From: Sporichthyaceae bacterium
GTDB lineage: Bacteria > Actinomycetota > Actinomycetes > JACCUZ01
Direction: 5' to 3'
Length of the DNA stretch: 6,771 bases
Assembly: GCA_013698395.1 (NCBI GenBank)
Contig: JACCUZ010000144.1
Coordinates: 1-6,771 of the forward strand
Shown here: piece by piece, positions 1 through 5,629 of the stretch
How the letters are laid out: each line of letters begins with the position of its first letter
How positions within the stretch are numbered: the stretch's first letter is position 1
Translations under genes and position numbers: made by a program
Notes under the pieces: model-generated
Told to the model about the DNA's origin: nothing
Seen by the model: only the letters and a program-made list of their open reading frames with translations
The model's database searches: none

Positions 1-800
1 GGAGACCACGACATCGAGCCGTTGGTCACCGTCATGCCCGGGAGCCGCAGCACGACCTGTCCGCCGCGGTCGACCAGGACGGTGCCTGTCTGGAGGCCGA
101 TGGCCAGCAGGTCGCCGTCGGGTGACCAGGCCAACCACCCGCCGCACGGGAACTCGACCCCAACCGTCCCCCGGCGTAGTAGAGGTCGCGACGAGCGGCT
201 CTGGACGTCCAGCACTCGTACAGCGCCGTTCGAGTAGTACGCGACGCGACCGTTGTCGGGCGACAACTCGGGGCAGTAACCCTTGGCGCCGCCCAGGTCG
301 TCGGAGCGCCCGGTCCGCAGGTCGACGATCTCGAGCAGCGGATCCGAATAGGAGTTCTCCTGGCGGACGTAGCGGGTGCCGTCGGCCGACAGATGCTGGG
401 TCCACGACCACGACACGACATCGGACCCTGGGAGGCGGACCGCCGCAGTCCCCGTAGCGGGATGGAGGTAGGCCGGCTTGTCTTCGGCTTCCCGGACAGA
501 GGCGAGGCTGACAGCGAGATCTACCCGTCCCGGGCTGGCCGAGGTTTGGTCGGAGAGTCGGAAGATCTTGGGTGGGCGCTGGACCGGCTCGACAATGCTC
601 GGTGGGTCCATCCGCAGGATGACGAGCGAGCCGGCGGTCAGCACCGTCACGACGGCCGCGGCGACGGCGGCCACGGTCAGGCGGTGTCGGCGAACGCTGC
701 GGTCGTGCTCCTGGTCGAGCCGCGCAAGCAGCGGCGCTGGACGGACCTCCTCCGCCAGGTCGTTCAGCGCGGACCGCAGCTGGGTCTCCATGTCGCTCAC
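1..800 (-). CDS. Membrane-anchored beta-propeller (WD40/PD40-like) protein, C-terminus cut by window edge
   Basis: The frame is open from a GTG at 800 to the window edge, giving 266 residues without a stop. Residues 1-40 form a charged, probably cytoplasmic segment. Residues 41-62 (LTVAAVAAAVV onward) form one hydrophobic membrane helix preceded by RRHR, which suggests an N-in orientation. The remainder would be extracytoplasmic and carries repeated propeller-type turns: LSADG at 137, LSPDN at 169, WSPDG at 215 and MSWS at the edge. Two cysteines (166, 209) lie in the outer part and could form a disulfide. The gene starts inside the sigma-factor stop codon (GTGA overlap), so the two are surely co-transcribed. 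Family knowledge: actinobacterial SigE-family sigma genes are often followed by such TM-plus-propeller genes. A role as sensor or anti-sigma partner is inferred; no zinc-type HxxxCxxC anti-sigma motif is present in the cytoplasmic part. An in-frame ATG at 791 is a less likely start. Confidence 0.85.
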   Translation of the reverse strand, partial: MSDMETQLRSALNDLAEEVRPAPLLARLDQEHDRSVRRHRLTVAAVAAAVVTVLTAGSLVILRMDPPSIVEPVQRPPKIFRLSDQTSASPGRVDLAVSLASVREAEDKPAYLHPATGTAAVRLPGSDVVSWSWTQHLSADGTRYVRQENSYSDPLLEIVDLRTGRSDDLGGAKGYCPELSPDNGRVAYYSNGAVRVLDVQSRSSRPLLRRGTVGVEFPCGGWLAWSPDGDLLAIGLQTGTVLVDRGGQVVLRLPGMTVTNGSMSWS

Positions 801-1315
801 CGCCGCTCACCTCCGGTTGCCGGCATCAGATCTGCGCAGGTGCTGCGCAGGTGGGCCAGCGCCTTGTGGGCCTGGCTCTTGACGGTGCCGACGCTGATGC
901 CAAGCGCGTCGGCCACCTGCTGCTCGGTGAGGTCCTCGAAGTAGCGAAGGACGACCACCGCGCGCTGCCGCCTTCCGAGCTGCATCAGCGCATCACGCAG
1001 GACTAGCCGGGTCTCCACGCCGTCAGCGGCTGATGCCGGTCGACGGGGTTCGGGGATCGTGTCCGTGGATAGTTCGCTGATTCGTCGGCGCCGCCACAGG
1101 GAGACCTGCTCGCGGTACATCGTCGTGCGGACGTAGGACTCTGCGGCAGCCGACGCCCGGATCGAGGACCAGTGCCGCACCGCCTTCTCCAAGGAGGTCT
1201 GCACGAGGTCCTCCGCGAGCTGCTGGTCGCCGGTGAGCAGGTAGGCCGTGCGGAGGAGGGCGAGGCCGCGGGCCGCGACGAACCCGCGGAACTCCTCGTC
1301 CTCCATTGCGTTCAT
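797..1315 (-). CDS. SigE-family ECF RNA polymerase sigma factor
   Basis: This 172-residue protein directs RNA polymerase to a dedicated promoter set. Region sigma-2 spans about residues 9-76: the LRTAYLLTGD and AEDLVQTSLEKAVRHW segments match region 2.1-2.3, and YVRTTMYREQVSLWRRRR is the characteristic end of region 2 in the Streptomyces-type SigE family. Region sigma-4 spans about 103-157, with a helix-turn-helix around TEQQVADALGISVGTVKSQ. The length is normal for the family. There is no C-terminal extension. The start is ATG at 1315; an ATG three codons later (1306) is equally possible because neither has a strong Shine-Dalgarno sequence. It overlaps the downstream propeller gene by four bases and lies 57 bases after the small secreted protein gene on the same strand. 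Assignment to the sigma family is firm; the regulon and inducing signal are unknown. Confidence 0.93.
   Translation of the reverse strand: MNAMEDEEFRGFVAARGLALLRTAYLLTGDQQLAEDLVQTSLEKAVRHWSSIRASAAAESYVRTTMYREQVSLWRRRRISELSTDTIPEPRRPASAADGVETRLVLRDALMQLGRRQRAVVVLRYFEDLTEQQVADALGISVGTVKSQAHKALAHLRSTCADLMPATGGERR
810..814 (-). promoter_or_regulatory. Ribosome binding site for the propeller gene
   Basis: The minus strand reads GGAGG here, followed by nine bases and then GTG at 800. This spacing fits the GTG start and is too long (18 bases) for the in-frame ATG at 791, so it decides the start. The site lies inside the 3' end of the sigma-factor gene. Confidence 0.65.
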
Positions 1316-1372
1316 GCTGTCCGACCTGCCCGTTGGTGTCCGTACGGCCTCTCTTGAGGGTGCTTGTTGTCG

Positions 1373-1738
1373 CTAGTGCGCGACGGCGTGGCGGTGGTTG
1401 GTCATCTGGCGGGAGGCTACGAGCACCCCACCGGCCAGCGTCGCGCCGAATGCGGCGCTCAGGGCCAGCTGCCAGGCGGCGGCTCCGCCGCCTCCCGACG
1501 CTGGCGAGGGCAGCTGCGGTGACTGCGGCTGGGACACGCCGCCGGTCGACTGCTGCGCCCGCTCCTGGTGCTCGATCTGGGCCTTGGAGGGCGTGGTCGC
1601 TACCGCTTGGCTTTCGGCGTGCTCGATGGCAGCCTTCGTGTTCCCGTCGGCCACGGCGGGATCCGCCACGAGCAGGAAGGAGGCGGCTGCCAGCGCGAGG
1701 CCGGCGAGTGCGGTTGCGGGTCGGGGGCTGTACGTCAT
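1373..1738 (-). CDS. Small secreted protein with C-terminal membrane segment, unknown family
   Basis: This is a 121-residue protein I do not recognise. It has a signal peptide at residues 1-30 (hydrophobic core LAGLALAAASFLLV, AVA-DG cleavage site). A mature Lys/Glu/His/Gln-rich part follows and contains two copies of KAxIEHxE (residues 35-42 and 52-59). Next comes a Gln/Pro/Ser/Gly-rich linker (about 63-85), a hydrophobic helix at about 86-109, and a short tail RQMTNHRHAVAH with three histidines. The layout suggests a surface-exposed protein anchored by its C-terminus. The start is set by AGGAG at 1745-1749, six bases before ATG 1738; the frame is open further upstream, but that part lacks comparable support and would overlap the kinase gene. 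It precedes the sigma-factor gene on the same strand, so shared transcription is plausible. A role in envelope stress sensing, or as a regulon member, is only inference from position. Confidence 0.72.
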   Translation of the reverse strand: MTYSPRPATALAGLALAAASFLLVADPAVADGNTKAAIEHAESQAVATTPSKAQIEHQERAQQSTGGVSQPQSPQLPSPASGGGGAAAWQLALSAAFGATLAGGVLVASRQMTNHRHAVAH

Positions 1739-1744
1739 GGTCGG

Positions 1745-1749
1745 CTCCT
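1745..1749 (-). promoter_or_regulatory. Ribosome binding site of the small secreted protein gene
   Basis: The minus strand reads AGGAG (in the context AGAGGAG) six bases before ATG 1738. It is the best Shine-Dalgarno match on this strand in the left half and fixes the start of a gene whose frame is open far upstream. Confidence 0.75.
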
Positions 1750-1794
1750 CTGGATCAGCAGGGCGATGCGGTGGGTGGGACGTCCAGGGGAGAA

Positions 1795-1822
1795 GACGCG
1801 AACGCGCCGGGAAAAGGTTGCC
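1795..1822 (-). promoter_or_regulatory. Possible ECF-type promoter upstream of the small secreted protein gene
   Basis: In the 88-base gap after the kinase stop, the minus strand carries GGCAACC (1822-1816), then 17 bases, then CGTC (1798-1795). Many ECF sigma factors use a GGAAC-like -35 and a CGTC-like -10 at about this spacing. The -35 has one extra base relative to that consensus, and GC-rich DNA gives such matches by chance, so this is a weak proposal. If real, it would give an untranslated leader of roughly 50 bases. Confidence 0.25.
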
Positions 1823-1826
1823 TCGG

Positions 1827-2918
1827 TCAGCCCACGTCCGAACGCCGGGCGATGGTCGCGGTGGCCCGGCGCACCGCCTCGGCCGGGACGTCGCGCACCA
1901 GGTCGGCCAGGAACGTGTAGCGGCGCAGCCACTGCGCGGTGCCGCCCGACCCGCGCTGCTCGGCGTGGTTCCACCAGTCCGCGATGTCACCCCATCCAGG
2001 GGCGGCCAGCGAACCCCCCACCTGTTGGACGGCAAGCGCCGCCGCCAGGTTGGCGAACCCGAGCCGGTCCGCCAGCGACCACTTCGCGAGGGTGCCGGTG
2101 ACGAACGCCGCAGCAAAGACGTCACCCGCACCGGTGGGGTCGATCGAGGTCACTGGTAGCGCGGGCACCCACTCCTCCTCGCCCGTCACCGAGTCGACCG
2201 CAAGGGAGCCGTGGGCGCCGGCGGTGACGACCGCGATCGGTACATAGTCGGCCAGCGCGTAGAGGGCTGCCCACGGGTCGTCGGTGCGCGTGTAGGCCAT
2301 GGCCTCGGGGGCGTTCGGCAGGAACGCGTGGCAGAACTCCAGCTCGGACAGCACGTCCTGGGACCAGGCGCCGGAGTGGTCCCAGCCGGTGTCCGCGAAC
2401 AGCAGGGTGCCCGTCTGGTGAGCCTGCCGGGCCCAGCCCTCGATGCCGTGGCCGAGGGTGATGAAGGAGGCCTGTGCGGTCGGTGGCGCACCGATCATGG
2501 CGCTGGCTGACTCGGGTGGATCATGGCCGTGCGTCAGCATCGAGCGGTCGCGCTCCACCGACATCGACACCGTCACCGGCGAGTGCCAGCCGTCGTACCG
2601 GCGCGAGCGTGACAGGTCGACGCCTTCCTGTTCGCAGAGCGTCTCCCAGCAGAAGTCGCCGTACGAGTCGTCCCCGAAGGCGGCAGCGACCGACGTGCGC
2701 AGGCCGAGCCGGCTGGATGCGATGGCCACGTTGGCTACGCCGCCGGGGCAGGAACCCATGCCGTCCGACCACACCTCGGTGCCGCCTTCGGGCAACCGGG
2801 GCAGCCCGGTGAAGATGAGGTCGAAGAAAACCGTGCCGGAGAGGAACAGGTCGAAGCCGCCGTCTCTTCCACGCGTGGACGCGAGCGGGTCGAAACGGGT
2901 CGGCGGGCTCGGGCTCAC
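1827..2918 (-). CDS. PfkB/ribokinase-family carbohydrate kinase
   Basis: This 363-residue cytoplasmic kinase transfers the ATP gamma-phosphate to a sugar or related small molecule. Visible family features in order are: an N-terminal strand FDLFLSGTVFFDLIF (22-36) with the substrate-contacting Asp; the glycine-rich GGVANVA motif (59-65); the NAPE (NxxE) magnesium/phosphate motif at 202-205; TAGAHGS (242-248); and the C-terminal signature DPTGAGD (260-266), with Asp266 as the expected catalytic base. It runs about 50 residues longer at the C-terminus than a typical ribokinase (near 310). The start is GTG 2918 with GGAG five bases upstream. An ATG at 3026 is in frame but would run 76 bases into the divergent glycosidase gene. 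The substrate cannot be told from sequence. Neighbouring GH4 and sugar-transporter genes suggest it acts on the imported or released sugar. Confidence 0.9.
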   Translation of the reverse strand: MSPSPPTRFDPLASTRGRDGGFDLFLSGTVFFDLIFTGLPRLPEGGTEVWSDGMGSCPGGVANVAIASSRLGLRTSVAAAFGDDSYGDFCWETLCEQEGVDLSRSRRYDGWHSPVTVSMSVERDRSMLTHGHDPPESASAMIGAPPTAQASFITLGHGIEGWARQAHQTGTLLFADTGWDHSGAWSQDVLSELEFCHAFLPNAPEAMAYTRTDDPWAALYALADYVPIAVVTAGAHGSLAVDSVTGEEEWVPALPVTSIDPTGAGDVFAAAFVTGTLAKWSLADRLGFANLAAALAVQQVGGSLAAPGWGDIADWWNHAEQRGSGGTAQWLRRYTFLADLVRDVPAEAVRRATATIARRSDVG

Positions 2919-2950
2919 CCTGGCTCCGTTCGGCGCGAGAGGATCGAGGC
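2919..2950. promoter_or_regulatory. 32-base divergent intergenic region with two ribosome binding sites
   Basis: This short gap separates the GTG start of the kinase (2918, minus) from the GTG start of the glycosidase (2951, plus). It holds GGAG on the minus strand (2927-2924, five bases before its start) and AGAGGA on the plus strand (2938-2943, seven bases before its start). These two sites support both start choices. There is no room for two full promoters, so promoter elements must extend into one or both coding regions. Confidence 0.7.
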
Positions 2951-4267
2951 GTGCGACTGACCATCCTAGGCGGCGGCGGCTTCCGGGTGCCTCTCGTCTA
3001 TCGGGCTCTGGCGCTCGATCCCACATCGCTGGTCCGCGAGGTCGTGCTGTTCGACGAGGACCCAGCGCGGGTCCGCGCGATCATGCGGGTGCTCGAAGGA
3101 GTCGGATCCGGGCCGGCCGTGCGCGTCGCCGACCAGCTCGACGACGCGGTGCGCGGCACCGACGTCGTTTTCTCGGCTGTCCGGGTGGGGGGGACGGCCG
3201 GGCGGGTGATCGACGAGCGGCTGGCCCTCGGTCTCGGAGTTCTCGGGCAGGAGACGACTGGTCCCGGCGGCATCGCCTACGCCCTGCGGACCCTTCCGGT
3301 CGCGACCCGGATCGCCGAGCGGGTGGCAGACCTCGCGCCGTCGGCGTGGGTCCTGAACTTCACCAACCCCGCGGGGATGGTCACGGCCGCGATGCAGGAC
3401 GTGCTCGGAGAACGGGTCCTCGGGATCTGTGACTCGCCCGCAGGACTGGTGCGACGCGTCGTACGCGTCCTCGGTGTGGATCCGGCGCGGGCCGTCGCAG
3501 GCTACGCGGGCCTGAACCATCTGGGCTGGCTGAGATCGGTGGTCGTCGACGGGGTCGACCTGCTGCCTTCGCTGCTCGCCGACGACACGGCGCTGAGCGG
3601 ATTCGAGGAGGGTCGGCTGTTCGGCCCAGACTTGCTGCGCCTGCTCGGCTGCATCCCTAACGAGTACCTCTACTACTACTACTACACGCGCGAGGCGATG
3701 ACCGCCATGCGTTCGGCCGACCGCACTCGCGGCGAGGTGATCGCCGACCAGCAGTCCGACCTCTACCCGCGGTTGGCTCGCGCCGATGACCCGGCGACGG
3801 TCTGGGACGACGCGCGGCTTGCGCGGGAGCAGGGTTATCTGGCTGAGGCGCGTACCCCGACGGAGGGCCGGGACGAGTCGGACCTCGCCGGCGGTGGGTA
3901 CGAGCAGGTCGCCCTGTCGGCCATGCGGGCGCTGGTGACCGAGGTGCCCTGCGACTTGATCCTCAACGTGCGCAACGGATCTGCCGGCGCACGACCCGCT
4001 CTGGAGCAGCTGCCGGTGGACGCGGTGGTCGAGGTGCCGACCCTGGTGGACGGCGCGGGGGCGCACCCATGTGCCCAGCCTCCGTTGGACGACCACCAGC
4101 TGAGCCTGGTCAGCGCGCTGCGCGCGGTTGAGACGGCGACTGCGGAGGCCGCCGCGAGCGGCTCCCGGCGCGCGGCCCTACGAGCGTTAACTGTGCACCC
4201 GCTGGTGGACTCCGCCGAGGTCGCCCGTGAGCTGCTCGACGGCTACCTCGGCCCTGGCCCGGCCTGA
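2951..4267 (+). CDS. NAD-dependent glycoside hydrolase family 4, 6-phospho-beta-glucosidase-like
   Basis: This 438-residue cytoplasmic enzyme has normal family length. GH4 enzymes cleave glycosides by an oxidation-elimination mechanism using NAD and a divalent metal, usually manganese. Seen here: the NAD-binding loop ILGGGGFR (5-12), an acidic end of beta-2 (LFDED, 33-37), GQETTGPGGIAYALR (99-113), NFTNPAG (136-142), CDSPAG (160-165) and GLNHLGW (187-193). Cys160 and His190 are the expected metal ligands. The tyrosine-rich segment YLYYYYYTREAM (239-250) should hold the catalytic-base tyrosine. The C-terminal part has RNGSAG and LPVDAVVEVP (354-363). The overall pattern is 6-phospho-beta-glucosidase-like, but the residue after the metal cysteine is Asp, not the Asn typical of that subgroup, so the substrate is uncertain. 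The start GTG 2951 has AGAGGA seven bases upstream. One rare TTA leucine codon sits at 4187-4189. It is divergent from the sugar kinase and convergent with the transporter operon. Confidence 0.92.
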   Translation: MRLTILGGGGFRVPLVYRALALDPTSLVREVVLFDEDPARVRAIMRVLEGVGSGPAVRVADQLDDAVRGTDVVFSAVRVGGTAGRVIDERLALGLGVLGQETTGPGGIAYALRTLPVATRIAERVADLAPSAWVLNFTNPAGMVTAAMQDVLGERVLGICDSPAGLVRRVVRVLGVDPARAVAGYAGLNHLGWLRSVVVDGVDLLPSLLADDTALSGFEEGRLFGPDLLRLLGCIPNEYLYYYYYTREAMTAMRSADRTRGEVIADQQSDLYPRLARADDPATVWDDARLAREQGYLAEARTPTEGRDESDLAGGGYEQVALSAMRALVTEVPCDLILNVRNGSAGARPALEQLPVDAVVEVPTLVDGAGAHPCAQPPLDDHQLSLVSALRAVETATAEAAASGSRRAALRALTVHPLVDSAEVARELLDGYLGPGPA

Positions 4268-4294
4268 CCGTGATTTCCGCGGGGCGGTCCCGTC

Positions 4295-5617
4295 CTACTG
4301 GATGGCGTCGTTGGCGGCGTCCTGCGCCTTCTGCAGTCCCTCCCGCACCGGTGTCCGGCCGGCGAAGATCTCCTTGAAGATCGGGTTGTAGGCGTTGTTC
4401 GCATCGATGAACTTCGGGCCGAAGGGGGGCTCGATGGTGTCGCTGCCGCTTGCTTCGCCGAACTGCGTGGTGTCGACCTGCTCCTTCTCCCAGAACTCGT
4501 AGTACGAGTCCTGTGCGTCGGTGACAGCCGGCAGCGCGGCGCCCGACTGGCCGAGGAAGGTTGCGCCCTCGGCGGAGCCCAGCCACTTCAGCACCTTGAC
4601 CGTCGCCGTCTTGTGCTGTGTCTTGGCGTTGCCTGCGGCGATGATGCTGTTGACGACGCTCACGCGGCCCGCGGGACCCTCGAGCAGCGGCGCGATGCCC
4701 CAGTCGAACGTGGCGCCATCCGCAATGTTCTTGAGGTTGTAGGTGCCGGACTGGAAGAGCGCCATCTTGCCCTGGAGGAACTTGTCACGACTGAAGTCGC
4801 CGTTGTCATTGGTGTCCGCTGCCGACGGTGCGACGTAATGCTTGTTGATCAGGTCGACGAGGTACTGGACCGCTTCCGCGCTCTTGTCCTCCGCGAACAC
4901 GAAGCTGCCGTCCTCAGCCTGGAACTTCCCGCCGTTCGACCCGATGAAGTTGTAGTAGATGGCGCCCAGGTCGTTCGCGGCGTTGAACGCGTACTGGTCG
5001 ATCTTCTTCGCGTCGAAGCCCGGCTCGTCCGCCGTCTTACCGGCCGAGTCCTTGGTGAGCTTTTTCGCGGCGGCCAGGAACGTGTCGGCGGCAGGGTCCG
5101 GGCTCCAGGTCAGGTTCGCCGGGTCGACGCCGGCCTCCTCGACCAGCTTCGTGTTGTAGTAGACGACGATGCGACCGTCGGTGAGCGCGGGCACGCCCCA
5201 CAGCACGCCGTCTCGGGTGTACTGGTCGACCGCTGCCTGCACCCATCCCGCCTTCTCGTCCGCGAGGACCTCGTCGATGTTCATCAGCGCCCCGCTGTCG
5301 GCAAGGCCCCCGAACGGAGATGAGTTCAGCCAGAAGATGTCGTCGATGTCACCGCTCGAGACGTCCAGCGGCAGCTTGGTGAAGTAGTCCGCGAAGGGCA
5401 CCAGGTTGATCTTGACGGCGATGTCAGGGTTGGCCTTGGTGAACGCGTCGAAGGAAGCCTGGTACGCCTTGGCGACCTGGTCGTCCCAGATGCGGACGGT
5501 CACGGTGGTCGAGCCACTCGCCTGCTTGTCCTCGTCCTTGCTCGCCGAGGGCGAGCAGGCGGCCGTGCCGCCGGCCAGCAGGAGCGCCGCGGTCAGGGCC
5601 AGGGCTCGGGTTCTCAT
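4295..5617 (-). CDS. Carbohydrate ABC transporter extracellular solute-binding lipoprotein (family 1, CUT1)
   Basis: This 440-residue protein captures a sugar outside the membrane and hands it to the adjacent permeases. It has a lipoprotein signal peptide: MRTR, a hydrophobic stretch LALTAALLLAGG, and Cys21 in TAAC as the lipid attachment site. The -3 residue is Thr rather than the usual Leu, so the lipobox is slightly atypical. The mature protein shows the family-1 binding-protein pattern: a first strand VTVRIWDD, then FDAFTKANPDIAVKIN, DDIFWLNSS, the hinge region GVPALTDGRIVVYYNTKL, GKMALFQSGTYN and, near the C-terminus, FKEIFAGRTPVREGLQKAQ. Start ATG 5617 is supported by GAGAGG (5629-5624) six bases upstream, which overlaps the permease stop. 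It is the last gene of the transporter operon, whereas the binding protein is commonly first. The sugar cannot be inferred from sequence. It converges with the GH4 gene across 27 bases. Confidence 0.93.
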   Translation of the reverse strand: MRTRALALTAALLLAGGTAACSPSASKDEDKQASGSTTVTVRIWDDQVAKAYQASFDAFTKANPDIAVKINLVPFADYFTKLPLDVSSGDIDDIFWLNSSPFGGLADSGALMNIDEVLADEKAGWVQAAVDQYTRDGVLWGVPALTDGRIVVYYNTKLVEEAGVDPANLTWSPDPAADTFLAAAKKLTKDSAGKTADEPGFDAKKIDQYAFNAANDLGAIYYNFIGSNGGKFQAEDGSFVFAEDKSAEAVQYLVDLINKHYVAPSAADTNDNGDFSRDKFLQGKMALFQSGTYNLKNIADGATFDWGIAPLLEGPAGRVSVVNSIIAAGNAKTQHKTATVKVLKWLGSAEGATFLGQSGAALPAVTDAQDSYYEFWEKEQVDTTQFGEASGSDTIEPPFGPKFIDANNAYNPIFKEIFAGRTPVREGLQKAQDAANDAIQ

Positions 5618-5623
5618 GGCGTA

Positions 5624-5629
5624 CCTCTC
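5624..5629 (-). promoter_or_regulatory. Ribosome binding site of the solute-binding protein gene
   Basis: The minus strand reads GAGAGG, six bases before ATG 5617. It overlaps the TGA stop of the upstream permease (5630-5628). This separate, strong site may let the binding protein be made in excess over the permeases, which is the usual need in ABC importers. Confidence 0.7.

Noticed and set aside
1340..1347. Palindrome CCGTACGG upstream of the sigma gene as an operator
   Set aside because: Eight bases with no second copy or spacing pattern; not enough to call a binding site.
1494..1513. Sortase signal in the small secreted protein (LPSPAS, residues 76-81)
   Set aside because: It resembles LPxTG, but the Thr and Gly positions are Pro and Ala, so it is not a credible sortase site; a plain membrane anchor is simpler.
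1739..2131. N-terminal extension of the small secreted protein gene upstream of 1738
   Set aside because: The frame is open, but the added part runs antisense-like through the kinase gene in another frame and would bury the clear signal peptide; AGGAG precedes ATG 1738.
1306..2159. Long open frames on the plus strand across 1306-2159
   Set aside because: They lie opposite well-supported minus-strand genes, give low-complexity Arg/Pro/Ala-rich proteins with no motifs, and are the usual by-product of high GC content.
2919..3026. Kinase start at the upstream ATG (3026)
   Set aside because: It would overlap the divergent GH4 gene by 76 bases and add an Arg/Pro-rich leader unlike PfkB enzymes; GTG 2918 has a GGAG site at good spacing.
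2966..4096. Minus-strand open frame of 376 codons under the GH4 gene
   Set aside because: The plus-strand GH4 gene carries all family motifs; the antisense product is Arg/His/Gln-rich with no recognisable domain.
4280..4292. Hairpin CGGG-5-CCCG between the convergent GH4 and binding-protein genes as a terminator
   Set aside because: The stem is only four pairs and no T-run follows on either strand; such short stems are common by chance in GC-rich DNA.
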